Positions 47,193-56,552 of a stretch of DNA of 64,000 nt are shown piece after piece. Each line of letters begins with the position of its first letter. Position 1 is the first letter of the stretch. This stretch comes from Oceanobacillus salinisoli (GTDB lineage Bacteria > Bacillota > Bacilli > Bacillales > Amphibacillaceae), in contig NZ_WOFB01000012.1 of NCBI RefSeq assembly GCF_009733865.1, forward strand, positions 124,001 to 188,000, in the 5' to 3' direction. A program made the position numbers and the translations under genes. The notes below the pieces were generated by a model that saw nothing but the letters and a program-made list of their open reading frames with translations, did not search any database and was not told the origin of the DNA.

Positions 47193-48500
47193 ATGACAAA
47201 AACTAAAGAAAAACAACTACACTTAGGTGTTTTGCTGTATGGTTGTGGACACCATCAAGCTGCTTGGTTAATGCCTGACTCAAGCGTTGAACGTATTGGA
47301 GACATTTCTTATTACCAATCTTTAGCGCGGTTAGCAGAAAAAGGTTACTTTGACGCAGTATTCTTTGCTGATAATCAATCATTTCAAGGTAAAGATTCTA
47401 GTGATATGCCAGCATTTTGGTTTGATCCAGTAGTCAATTTAACTGCTATTTCTCAAGTGACAAATCATGTGGGATTAGTTCCAACAATTTCAAGTACTTT
47501 TTCTAATCCTTTCACAGCTTCACGACAACTATTAAGTTTAGACCACATTACAAAAGGACGTGTTGGTTGGAACCTCGTTACGTCAATGACTGATTTAGAG
47601 GCGTTAAATCATAGCATGGAAGAACTACCTTCTCATGACAAACGCTATGAGAAGGCAGATGAATTCGCTGCTTTAATGAATAAGTTATTTCTTTCTTGGG
47701 ACAGTAATGAGTTTCTACATCATCGTGAAGAAAGAAAATTGATAAATCCTTCAAACATTCAGCCTTTTAATCACGAAGGTACCTATTTTAAAGTGTATGG
47801 CCCGTCCACTACGCCACAAAGTCCGCAAGGCAAACCAGTATCAATGCAAGCAGGGGCATCTAAACAAGGCATTGCATTAGCAGCAAAATATGCCGATGCA
47901 GTCTATTCAGTGTCGTGGAACTTAAAGCAAGCAAAAAAATTCCGTGAAAAATTAGATGATCAAGTTAAACGAAGCGAAGGCAGCAATAGACATATTAAAG
48001 TATTTCCAGGCTTAGTAACCTATGTAGGTCATACTCATGAAGAAGCTTTAGCCAAAAAAGCAGCATTAGATGAGCAATTACCTCTTGAAACAGCTTTAAA
48101 ACGGTTGAGTTTCTTTATTCAACAAGACTGTTCTAATTGGGAAATTGATAAAGAAGTACCTCAATTACCCCCAGTAGAAGAATTTACTGGTCCAGTTGGA
48201 CGTTACGAAACGATACTAGAAATTATTAATGATACACAACCTACAGTAAGAGAATTATTAGGATATCTTAATGCAGGCGGTGGACATCACACGCTGATCG
48301 GTACCCCCGACGAAATTGTGGATCAGATGGAAGTCTGGTTTGAAGCTGGTGTGGCTGACGGATTTAATCTTATGCCTCCTACATTACCCGGTAGTTTAGA
48401 AGACTTTGTTGAACTAATTGTTCCTGAAATGCAAAAAAGAGGTATTTTCAGAAAGAAATATGAAGGTCATACCTTCCGTGAACATTTAGGATTAACATAA
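47193..48500 (+). CDS. LLM-class flavin-dependent monooxygenase (NtaA/SnaA/DszA type)
   Basis: The 435-residue protein matches FMNH2-dependent monooxygenases of the NtaA/SnaA/DszA branch. Marks are YFDAVFFADNQSF, LDHITKGRVGWNLVTS, GAS-type phosphate loop SMQAGASKQGIALAA and GVADGFNLMPPTLPGSLEDFVE. These enzymes oxidise small N- or S-containing molecules with flavin delivered by a reductase; the SDR next door is not a typical flavin reductase. ATG 47193 is behind GAGGTG. It shares the TPP riboswitch with the SDR, so its substrate may be a pyrimidine or thiazole compound (inference). Confidence 0.87.
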   Translation: MTKTKEKQLHLGVLLYGCGHHQAAWLMPDSSVERIGDISYYQSLARLAEKGYFDAVFFADNQSFQGKDSSDMPAFWFDPVVNLTAISQVTNHVGLVPTISSTFSNPFTASRQLLSLDHITKGRVGWNLVTSMTDLEALNHSMEELPSHDKRYEKADEFAALMNKLFLSWDSNEFLHHREERKLINPSNIQPFNHEGTYFKVYGPSTTPQSPQGKPVSMQAGASKQGIALAAKYADAVYSVSWNLKQAKKFREKLDDQVKRSEGSNRHIKVFPGLVTYVGHTHEEALAKKAALDEQLPLETALKRLSFFIQQDCSNWEIDKEVPQLPPVEEFTGPVGRYETILEIINDTQPTVRELLGYLNAGGGHHTLIGTPDEIVDQMEVWFEAGVADGFNLMPPTLPGSLEDFVELIVPEMQKRGIFRKKYEGHTFREHLGLT

Positions 48501-49146
48501 TAAATTATTATAAAATGATTATCTAGTTGAAGAGGTAAGATGTTGGTATTAGTATAAAAACTTGAGAATGTTCTCATAAGAGTAATTATAATTGGACTTA
48601 CTGATTCGGACAATGTTTATGTAATAAGGTATAATAATAAAAAAGGTGAAGAAATAACAAATAAAAAAGATGGGAAATACATTGATGATTAGTTCTGTAA
48701 TCGAGCGCTTTTCTTTAATAAGAGAGCGTCTGCGTCTTTTGGTAATGCCTCAGCACATTTAAGAGATTAGATATTAATCAGGATAAGGAAAAGATTGTGA
48801 AGTATTGTACTTAAATTAACGGGTGCGAATGCTTAACAAGGGCATTCGCTCTCTTTGATTCCAGAGACAGTTATGTGGACAAGAAAATCGCCATTTGCTT
48901 AATGCATAGTAGACAATTACTACGCAACAGAAGTTTTAATGTATAAGTAACTTTGAGAAGGAATATACGTAAACTAAAGGTAATTTTAGGTTTAAGATGT
49001 GATATTTGTACTTAAGGGAAAATTAATAGTTTAACCAATTTATTATGCCACCACTTTCCTTTCAAAGTAAAAATAATATATATAGTTCGTTCTAACGCAA
49101 TCAAATTAATCAAGCCGATATCTACCAGATAACGGCCTTGATATAT
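48501..49146. other. Spacer with a gene remnant and repeats
   Basis: A short frame at about 48585-48692 reads GLTDSDNVYVIRYNNKKGEE and continues to a stop; it looks like the end of a lost gene. A hairpin-repeat copy TTAACGGGTGCGAATGCTTA (48817-48836) and a second repeat, GACAATTACTACGCAACA (48910-48927), follow. No intact ORF is seen. Confidence 0.45.
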
Positions 49147-49950
49147 TTATATAATTAAAGAAAAGTTTCCATTAGGAACATTTAAGATTTGCAGTTGGCT
49201 GCTGTAAGTACTAGTAAAATTTAAATCACTAAAAAAGTTGTGGTACTGTGCAGCCCATTCATACTTAGAAAAGACCCTTGGGTTACCTTGAAAACGTGTT
49301 AAATTTTCTTCGATGATTGCTTTGTGCCTTTGTAAAATGCTAAATGCGAATTGATGGTCATGAAGTTCTCTATCTCCCATAACTGTTTCTAGATAGTTAA
49401 TGAAATAATTTCCGTCAACATTGTCCTTAAGTATATCTCTTGATTGAGGTGCCCATTCAGGCTCAGCATAATAACCTATATGCTTGTGAACCATTTTTCT
49501 CGTTTCGTTACTTAGGATAATTCGGGGAGTAATAGCCTCATTACTTTCTAGGTGATGTGCTTCCAATAGAGCAGGACCAAAAGCAAATTCATTATCTGCA
49601 TAATATTCCCCTATGCTAACAGCTCCCCTTATAAAGAATCCTTCAAGTGTCAAGGACAATTGGTAGGCTGCAAAATCTAGAAATATCCCACCCAGTTGAC
49701 TCTCGCCATCTTCATAAATCGGATGACCAATTACGATGTTGTCAGTAAATGTTTTAAGAACACCAACATATTCTTCACGAGGTCTCAGTGAATTAATTCC
49801 ATGAGTAAGAGTTTTATGGAGGCGTTTGAGAAGGTAATTCCCAGTTCCTTTATTAAAAGATTCTTGAACTAAGTGTGTAAAACCTAAAATATCCACGAAG
49901 CAAACTGCAGAGTGAATGGTTGCTGGATTGTTTTTATCATAAATTAGCAT
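49147..49950 (-). CDS. Class III nucleotide cyclase-like protein
   Basis: The 267-residue single-domain protein has the adenylate/guanylate cyclase fold signature: FVDILGF with Asp20, FTDNIVIG with Asp70 (the two metal-binding aspartates) and a G-x-x-IRGAVSIG strand near residue 108. There is no transmembrane or sensor domain. Stand-alone class III-type cyclases are known in Pycsar anti-phage systems, where they make cCMP or cUMP for an adjacent effector. Here no TIR or TM effector is directly adjacent, because an IS21 element lies 76 bases upstream. A housekeeping or other defence role is possible. AGGGG precedes the ATG. Confidence 0.7.
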   Translation of the reverse strand: MLIYDKNNPATIHSAVCFVDILGFTHLVQESFNKGTGNYLLKRLHKTLTHGINSLRPREEYVGVLKTFTDNIVIGHPIYEDGESQLGGIFLDFAAYQLSLTLEGFFIRGAVSIGEYYADNEFAFGPALLEAHHLESNEAITPRIILSNETRKMVHKHIGYYAEPEWAPQSRDILKDNVDGNYFINYLETVMGDRELHDHQFAFSILQRHKAIIEENLTRFQGNPRVFSKYEWAAQYHNFFSDLNFTSTYSSQLQILNVPNGNFSLII

Positions 49951-50065
49951 AAACTTACCCCTTCACTATTTTTTAATATATTCTTTACTATAGTATAGAC
50001 TTACAATGGTTTAATTTCATCATCTTTGTTTATGGCAAAATAATAATGTAAGGATTGGCATTTAA

Positions 50066-50096
50066 TTTGTGTAGGGCCCGGAGGGCCCTACACAAA
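50066..50096. promoter_or_regulatory. Perfect 14-bp hairpin at the IS left end
   Basis: TTTGTGTAGGGCCC and GGGCCCTACACAAA are exact complements around GGA. It has no T-tail. Lying between the IS end and istA, it likely blocks read-through transcription or sequesters a ribosome-binding site, limiting transposase expression from outside promoters (inference). Confidence 0.75.
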
Positions 50097-50164
50097 GCCA
50101 ACCTCTCCAAATAACTTTAAACTCCTCGTTGGACCAACAACGTTCGACAGGAGGATATTAGGAG

Positions 50165-51664
50165 ATGTTAGCAGTGGCACAAATAGATTATATCAGACAT
50201 GAAGTAAATCAAACAGGAGAAACTTATGCCAGCGTAGGAAGAAAAATGGGGATTGATCCACGTACAGTGAGTAAATACGCAAACCAAGAAGAGTTTAAGA
50301 AAAAGGAAAAACAAAAACGAAAATCACCAGTAATGGACCCTATTAAACCAATTCTAGATAAGTGGATCAAAGAAGATTTAAAGAAGAAAAAGAAATATCA
50401 AAGAACAGCTAAGAAAATGTACGAGCAATTAAAAGAGTTTCATAGTTTCACAGGTTCTGATCGAACCGTACGCGATTACGTTTCTAGGAGGAAAAAAGAG
50501 CTAAAAGAGTCTATGGGGGATGCAGCCTTACCTCTTGAATCTATTCCAGGCACTGCACAAGTTGACTTTGGAACAGGACCGTTTAAGTATCATTCAGAGG
50601 TTATTGATTTGCCATATTTAGTTATGTCATTTCCAAATAGTAATTGCTTTTATTTTCAAGTCTTTCCTTCGGAAAACACAGAATGTCTACTTGAAGGTTT
50701 ACAACGAATGTTTCGTTATATGGGAGGGGTTCCAAGGATAATACGATTTGATAATTTATCGCCTGCAGTTAAGAAGATATTTTCTAAAGGTGAGCGTGAA
50801 TTAACAGATACCTTTGAAAGATTTGTTTTACATTATGGGTTTCAGTATGAATTTTGTAACCCAGGAAAAGGCAACGAAAAAGGCCATGTAGAAGCAATGG
50901 TTAAGTATGTGAGAAATAACTTCCTACTACCGGAAAATACTGTATTGAATCTAGATCATTTCAATGAAACATTATGGTCTCTTGCAGAAAAAGATCGTGA
51001 TCGTCTACATTATAATAAAAATATTCTTCAATCTGATTTATTTGAAGAAGATAGAGATAATTGGCTCATGTTGCCTGAAAAAGAGTTTGAGTGTGCTCGA
51101 TATCAAGAAGTGAAAGCAGACAAATATGGGATGGTATCTATAGATAAAAAGCAATATTCTACTACTCCTAGATTTGCGAAACAAAAAGTAAGAGTAAGTA
51201 TAACCTATAACGAGGTTACTATTTTAAACGAATATAACGAAATTATTGTTAAACATACAAGGCTTTATGGTATAAAGCGAAAATCGATGATTTGGCAGCC
51301 TTATCTTGATTTATTATCGAAACGACCAAGAGCTATTAAGTATTCCAGTCTATATAATCAATTTCCGTCTATTTGGACTGAATATTTGATGAACTGTACC
51401 GAGGAACAGCAGAAGAGTGCCTTACGTTTACTTGGAGAGCTACTAAAAAATAATGATTTTTCTTTATTAAATCAAGCTCTAACTCTTGCATCCTCTCATG
51501 GGCACCCGAGTACTGATCAGATTAAGCAATGCTTTTATTCTGTACTTCATCAAGGCAATACCTATGAAACTATTACACCTAATATTGCCTTACCAAACAT
51601 GCCTGAAGCAACAAGAGGACTTTCTCATTATGATTCTTTACTTCAAAATGGAGGTGTTTCATGA
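50165..51664 (+). CDS. istA: IS21 family transposase IstA
   Basis: The 499-residue DDE transposase begins with a helix-turn-helix (QTGETYASVGRKMGIDPRTVSKYAN). The catalytic residues are visible: Asp in AQVDFGTGPF, Asp in IIRFDNLSPAV and Glu in KGHVEAMVKYVR. The C-terminal beta-barrel follows (KADKYGMVSIDKKQYS). AGGAGG about 9 bases upstream supports the start. It overlaps istB by 4 bases, the usual IS21 arrangement. Confidence 0.95.
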   Translation: MLAVAQIDYIRHEVNQTGETYASVGRKMGIDPRTVSKYANQEEFKKKEKQKRKSPVMDPIKPILDKWIKEDLKKKKKYQRTAKKMYEQLKEFHSFTGSDRTVRDYVSRRKKELKESMGDAALPLESIPGTAQVDFGTGPFKYHSEVIDLPYLVMSFPNSNCFYFQVFPSENTECLLEGLQRMFRYMGGVPRIIRFDNLSPAVKKIFSKGERELTDTFERFVLHYGFQYEFCNPGKGNEKGHVEAMVKYVRNNFLLPENTVLNLDHFNETLWSLAEKDRDRLHYNKNILQSDLFEEDRDNWLMLPEKEFECARYQEVKADKYGMVSIDKKQYSTTPRFAKQKVRVSITYNEVTILNEYNEIIVKHTRLYGIKRKSMIWQPYLDLLSKRPRAIKYSSLYNQFPSIWTEYLMNCTEEQQKSALRLLGELLKNNDFSLLNQALTLASSHGHPSTDQIKQCFYSVLHQGNTYETITPNIALPNMPEATRGLSHYDSLLQNGGVS

Positions 51665-52383
51665 TGAGAGAGAAAATTGAACTATATGCCAAACGTTTGA
51701 AATTAAGCTGGATTAGAGAACACTATCATGAAATAGAAGCTGATAATAACCACGATTATCTTCTTAAACTGTTTGAAAGAGAAGTACAAAATAGAGAAGA
51801 GAGGAAAGTGAATTTATTACTAAATCAAGCCCAACTCCCCAAAACTGGTAATCAACCATTTCAATGGGAGAATATACAGATCCCTCAAGGGATTAATCGA
51901 GATACTATTCTTCAAGGGGAATTTATTCATGAAAAAGAAAACCTAATTTTATATGGCAATGTTGGAACAGGAAAGACCTATTTGGCAACATTGATTAGCT
52001 TAAATGCCATACATAGGTTTGGCAGTAAAGTGAAGTTCTTTACCTTGGCATCTTTAGCAAATAAATTAATTGAGGCGAACCAAAAAGGTTCCCTCTCTAG
52101 GTTAATTAAACAAATAGAAAAATTGGATTTACTTGTATTAGACGAATTAGGTTATATCCCCCTTCATAAAGAGGGTGCGGAGTTATTATTTCAGGTGATT
52201 TCCATGTGTTATGAAAATAAAAGTTTGGTCATCACAACCAATCTTCAGTTCGGTCAATGGAATCATGTTTTCGGAGACCCAATACTAACGGAGGCGGTCA
52301 TTGATAGACTTATTCATCATTCACATTTACTCGTTTTTAGCGGCGAAAGTCACCGCTATAAAGCGTCTTTATTACAACAGTAA
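51661..52383 (+). CDS. istB: IS21 family helper ATPase IstB
   Basis: The 240-residue AAA+ ATPase assists IstA in target capture. It has Walker A YGNVGTGKTYLA, Walker B LLVLDELGYIPL and the typical IstB C-terminus with IDRLIHHSHLLVFSGESHR. An alternative ATG lies 3 bases later. The reading frame is intact, so the element may be active. Confidence 0.95.
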   Translation: MMREKIELYAKRLKLSWIREHYHEIEADNNHDYLLKLFEREVQNREERKVNLLLNQAQLPKTGNQPFQWENIQIPQGINRDTILQGEFIHEKENLILYGNVGTGKTYLATLISLNAIHRFGSKVKFFTLASLANKLIEANQKGSLSRLIKQIEKLDLLVLDELGYIPLHKEGAELLFQVISMCYENKSLVITTNLQFGQWNHVFGDPILTEAVIDRLIHHSHLLVFSGESHRYKASLLQQ

Positions 52384-52455
52384 TATGAGGTGGCAAGTGG
52401 CATGCATTTTTAAATGCCATTTCATACATTTTCTACTTGCCAAATACATCATCTT

Positions 52456-52863
52456 AATAGGTATATCATTAACAACTAGTTTGACCTTAGTTAGCATCTT
52501 ATTTTCTTGCTAGTGTATCTGAGTATTACGATATGTGATTTTAATTGAAATGAATCATAAAATTTGATTTTTAGTAAGCGCAGTCTTTTTGCGCGCAAGA
52601 TGGCAAGTTCGTCTCTTCATATTTGACTAAATATTGCGCTGCGCAAATTTAAATTATTTATAAATACAATGGAGAAATATGGTAGAATTGCAGAAAATAT
52701 ATATCCCATAATAAGTATTTATAAAAGGTGGGTTGCAAGTGGGAAATCAGCAAAAAAGCTCTTATATCTATTAAGTTAGAATCACATTAGAGTGGAAATG
52801 AGTTAATTGGAATAATACAGCTAGAAAACAAATTTATTAAAGATTAATAGTAGGAGGTAAGAA
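52456..52863. other. Spacer after the IS element
   Basis: No ORF is supported. The sequence GCGCAGTCTTTTTGCGCGC and TATTGCGCTGCGCAAAT (about 52580-52650) holds several GCGC-rich inverted words and may be a degraded element or a regulatory hairpin of the next gene. Confidence 0.35.
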
Positions 52864-53517
52864 ATGCCGTTTTCAGATGATTTACAAGAAAAAATATTAG
52901 AATATGTTTATGGACATTTACCTAGAGAAGAGTGGTATGAAGAAAATTTTTACACATTTATAGCGGATGAAACTTTGAGGGAAAGATTAATTGTTGAGTA
53001 CAAAAATAGTCGTGTTATTTATAAAATTTTTGAGGGTCTTCAAGCAAAAGATGAATTATTATTAGCGCAAATAAAAACACAAGTTATTATGTATGTTTCT
53101 ATACAAGAAGCTGTAGTTAATTATGTTCTTTTTGATTTATTAGAAGATAAAGATCCTGTGCAAGACCTCTTGTTTCAAGAAAGGACTACACAAATTATGA
53201 TTCCACGTCATAAAAAAGAAAAGTTGGAAAGAGAATTAATTCATGAGGGTAAAGAAATTTTAACTTTTTTCACAGAAAAAAAAGAAGTTGACAAAACAAA
53301 AATAAGGTATGATCAAAAAGTTGAGGCTTGTTATAAATTAAACTTAATTGATTTTGAACTAAAAGGTGATCTTATAAAACTATATAAATATCGAAACACT
53401 GTTCATCTTGAATCAGAATTAAGGCAAAACCTTGATTATAATCTAGACATGGGGAACTTAGCTTACAGACGAGTCGAAGGTCTTAGTATACAATTGACAG
53501 AGAGTCTAAAAAACTAA
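52864..53517 (+). CDS. Hypothetical protein with a HEPN-like RNxxH motif
   Basis: The 217-residue all-helical protein is unknown to me. Near the C-terminus, YKYRNTVHLESEL (Arg177, His181) resembles the active-site helix of HEPN-like proteins, though the canonical spacing is Rx4-6H, so the link is weak. AGGAGG precedes the ATG by 7 bases. A terminator at 53672 ends it. It lies in a group with a HEPN protein and a broken AlbA_2 gene. Confidence 0.6.
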   Translation: MPFSDDLQEKILEYVYGHLPREEWYEENFYTFIADETLRERLIVEYKNSRVIYKIFEGLQAKDELLLAQIKTQVIMYVSIQEAVVNYVLFDLLEDKDPVQDLLFQERTTQIMIPRHKKEKLERELIHEGKEILTFFTEKKEVDKTKIRYDQKVEACYKLNLIDFELKGDLIKLYKYRNTVHLESELRQNLDYNLDMGNLAYRRVEGLSIQLTESLKN

Positions 53518-53628
53518 TATAGACACATAACGGTGAATTATATATTACAAGTAGTTTATTAATAATTCTATTCTTCCATAACATAATCGCAACTCTAATG
53601 TTATATAAGTAAGACAAAACAGCTTATC

Positions 53629-53655
53629 TATTGCACAGTACAACAATACTGGTAA
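53629..53655. repeat. Second repeat family, copy 1
   Basis: TATTGCACAGTACAACAATA is matched at 56669-56688 by TATTGCACAGTACAAGGATA. The preceding 35 bases are also related in both places (ATGTT..ATAAG..GAC.AAA). Confidence 0.6.
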
Positions 53656-53671
53656 TAATATAAACATCTAG

Positions 53672-53704
53672 AAGACGATCACTTTTTGGGTGGTCGTCTT
53701 TCTT
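53672..53704 (+). terminator. Terminator after the 217-residue gene
   Basis: AAGACGATCAC pairs with GTGGTCGTCTT (one wobble), followed by TCTTAG. The tail is short but the stem is strong. Confidence 0.75.
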
Positions 53705-53803
53705 AGTTGACAATTACTGCGCAACAAAAAAGTTGACTAAGAACATCAGAGTTGTTTATTAATATTGTAAAATATTAGATATAGATGATGAGGAGGAAAA
53801 TCC

Positions 53804-55384
53804 ATGGTTAATGAAAATGTGCATACTGTTGGAATTTTTGCTGATAGAGCTTTTGATGAAAAAGATACAGACACCTTACAAAGAATAGCTCAGGATTGTT
53901 TGGGATGGGTCGAATCTGGAGAGTACAACCTTCTTGAGAAAGGGATTCTTGCTTATCATGGTGCGACATCATACAGCAACTATATACATCTGAAATTCAA
54001 GGGTGCTTTGCGTTATTCTGATGATATGAATAACGAACAAGATTTTGAGATGTGTTTATTATTGTTTCGATTATCTATTGAAAATTTAAGTTCGTATCAA
54101 GAGGAAGCAGATTTGAAGGATGGATCAGAAGAAAGTCAGTATTTTACTACATATCTATTAATGGCATACACTAACTATGCTAACTTGCTACAAAAATGTG
54201 GCAGGCTTATGAAGGCTCTTTCTTATTTGAAATTTGGTGTAGGAAGGGACTTTCCGATTGCCATTGGGAACTTTGCTGGTTTTTTAATGGACTATGCTAC
54301 ATTCGATTATGACAAAGGACATCAATCTGTTTTTGCTAATGAATCTTATCAATTATTAAAAGAAGTGTTGGAATTCGATAATATAGAAGAGTATGCTTAT
54401 AAACACTATGAGGGCTTAGTTGCTAAATTAGAACAGTTTTACCCGATCGAATTTTTAGAGGAACCGTATGAATTTGATGAGTATTCATTGGGGGACTCTG
54501 ATGCAGAAGTAGGATATCGGAAGTGGTGTCTTGAAAATACCTTTTTTCTTAATACGTTAAATGATGCTTTTCCATATTCCGTCTCTGCAACTGATATTCT
54601 TCATTTACCTAATATCGTTACTAAAATTGATGAAGGACCAAGGTTTCATGGTTTATATAATCAGATAAAACAGGAATTTGTGTCTGCTAGATATATGGTA
54701 TATGATGCCTTGTCTTTTGAAGGAGCCCATTTTTCAGATAAAGATGTTCACCTTGTTAATACATTAGATTACCCAGCTTACGGTATTTCAATAGAGAAAA
54801 TGAAATATTCCTATAGAAGTTTATATTCCTTAATTGATCGGATTGCATTTTTTGTGAATGAGTATTTTGAAATTGGGATTAAGGAAAGGGATGTATCCTA
54901 CCGTTCGATATGGCAGGATAAAATTAGAAAAGGAAAAAATTCATATAACTTAAAAGTGAATTTAAAGTCGAGGATGACAGATGAGGAAACGTTTAACCTT
55001 CCATTAATCGGTCTTTACTGGTTATGTAAAGATATAGGGAAGCAAAAGATAGAGCACCACTATATAGAACCTGCAATTGAACATATATCGAAGATTCGCC
55101 ACCATCTAGAGCATCGTTATTTAAAAGTTCACGACAGTGTTTTGTATCCCATAACAAAAGAATCTTGGGAGAATAGAGATGATCCTTTGGCTTATTCGAT
55201 AACCGTTGATGAATTTAAAGATGCAGCTATGAGGCTACTTACTTATGTACGAGAAGGGATCATTTTGTTGTCAATGGCGGTTCATCTGGAAGAACTACGT
55301 AAAAGAGAAGACAAGTATTCTGACGAAATAATAATGCCAATGTCTATGGATCGTTACGATGATGATTGGAAACAACTTTTTTAA
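53804..55384 (+). CDS. LA2681-type HEPN domain protein
   Basis: The 526-residue protein resembles LA2681-like HEPN proteins: a TPR-like helical N-terminal half (SNYIHLKFKGALRYSDDMNN, YTNYANLLQKCGRLMKALSY) and a C-terminal HEPN domain. The core is RYMVYDALSFEGAHFSDKDV and YPAYGISIEKMKYSYRSLYS. The motif RHHLEH (Arg432, His437) is the Rx4H signature of HEPN ribonucleases. Such proteins are thought to act as RNA-cutting effectors in defence or stress. GAGGAGG is present before the ATG. A broken AlbA_2 gene follows within 30 bases. Confidence 0.78.
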   Translation: MVNENVHTVGIFADRAFDEKDTDTLQRIAQDCLGWVESGEYNLLEKGILAYHGATSYSNYIHLKFKGALRYSDDMNNEQDFEMCLLLFRLSIENLSSYQEEADLKDGSEESQYFTTYLLMAYTNYANLLQKCGRLMKALSYLKFGVGRDFPIAIGNFAGFLMDYATFDYDKGHQSVFANESYQLLKEVLEFDNIEEYAYKHYEGLVAKLEQFYPIEFLEEPYEFDEYSLGDSDAEVGYRKWCLENTFFLNTLNDAFPYSVSATDILHLPNIVTKIDEGPRFHGLYNQIKQEFVSARYMVYDALSFEGAHFSDKDVHLVNTLDYPAYGISIEKMKYSYRSLYSLIDRIAFFVNEYFEIGIKERDVSYRSIWQDKIRKGKNSYNLKVNLKSRMTDEETFNLPLIGLYWLCKDIGKQKIEHHYIEPAIEHISKIRHHLEHRYLKVHDSVLYPITKESWENRDDPLAYSITVDEFKDAAMRLLTYVREGIILLSMAVHLEELRKREDKYSDEIIMPMSMDRYDDDWKQLF

Positions 55385-55410
55385 TACACTGTTTAATAAA
55401 TGGGTTAGTG

Positions 55411-56552
55411 ATGAGAGGTAACATTGAGGAGAAAATTTATAAGTTAATTAGTAAAAAGACTGAAGGTGATTATTGGGATTTTAAACAAGAGTGGCATAAG
55501 GATAATGAAAGGCTGCTACATGACATTCTTTGTTTTGCAAATACTGTCCACGACAGGGATTGCTAAATAATTATAGGAGTTTCGGATGATGGTGAGATTA
55601 TTGGCTTAATGATGAAAACCGAGTTAAGCAAGTAGCAATACTAGATTTACTTTCCAACACAGTTTTTGCAGGTGATAATACTCCGGAAGTAAAGATTGAG
55701 ACAATTAAAATTGAGGATAAGGAAATTGATATTCTTACAGTATTTAACTCTTATAGTGTGCCTTTTTACTTAAAGAAAAAAAGCAAAAGGTACAGCAATA
55801 TAAAAGAGGGGTACATACACACAAGAATTGGAGATAAGAATACCCCGATTAGTCAAAATGCTAATATGCAGCAGATTGAAATGCTATGGAAGAAACGACT
55901 TGGCTTAACCCAACCACCATTGAAACAGATAGTAAATAGATTAAAGAACAAATCTGAATGGGTTGAAAACAACGGAGCACACTATAATATTTATAAACCA
56001 GAGTTTAAGCTTGTAGAAGAATATGACGATGATGAATACGATAGAAGATCAGGGGAGTTTTATGTATACTCCCAGACAAACTTTAAGTTCATGTATAAAA
56101 ATTTAAAAATCATGTGTAATGAAACGGTTTTAGATGATTTTCAATTAGTAATTTTAGACAGCGGAAGGTTTAAAACACCAATACCTCAGTGGGGGTATGT
56201 CGGCCGTGATCAATGGGGTATCAATCACAAATACTCGTACAAGTATTATTTGAAAGATAGCATAGCTTATGCACTGCAGGAGTTCTTCTTTGATGATGAG
56301 GATATGGAAGAAGTGTATGCAAAAAGGAATCTTGATGAAGTTGTTCTATATTTTGAGAATGAAGAAGAAAAGGTATCATTTGAGTCTTATGTGGAGCGTA
56401 ACTTAACAACCTTAGAAACTGATATTACTGATGCAGAACAAGTCCATTTTACAGTGGATACAGGTGATAAAAGGGAAACTAAGGTAAATATACATAGACT
56501 AACAGTAGGATTAGCTTTAAATATGGTATTACAGGATTTTAAAAAGCTCTAA
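55411..56552 (+). pseudogene. AlbA_2 (Schlafen-type) ATP-binding protein, disrupted
   Basis: The frame from ATG 55411 encodes EEKIYKLISKKTEGDYWDFKQEWHKDNERLLHDILCFANT, an AlbA_2 domain start. A TAA interrupts DRDC, after which IIIGVSDDGEIIG continues in frame. A missing base near 55600 then shifts the frame, after which GLNDENRVKQVAILDLLSN and the long frame to 56552 continue normally. Two lesions mean the gene is inactive. Intact relatives are RNA or DNA processing proteins in defence islands or regulators. Read-through of the C-terminal frame alone could start at 55758, but it lacks a site. Confidence 0.85.

Larger units (their letters stand above)
50027..52448 (+). mobile_element. Intact IS21-family insertion sequence
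   Basis: The element is 2422 bp with TGT...ACA ends. The terminal 42 bases align without gaps as imperfect inverted repeats: TGTTTATGGCAA (left) against TGTATTTGGCAA (right, reversed), and both carry TGGCATTTAA at the same distance. The 7-bp duplication TCATCTT flanks it (50020-50026 and 52449-52455). It encodes IstA and IstB with intact motifs. It landed between the cyclase gene and the hypothetical/HEPN genes. Confidence 0.93.
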
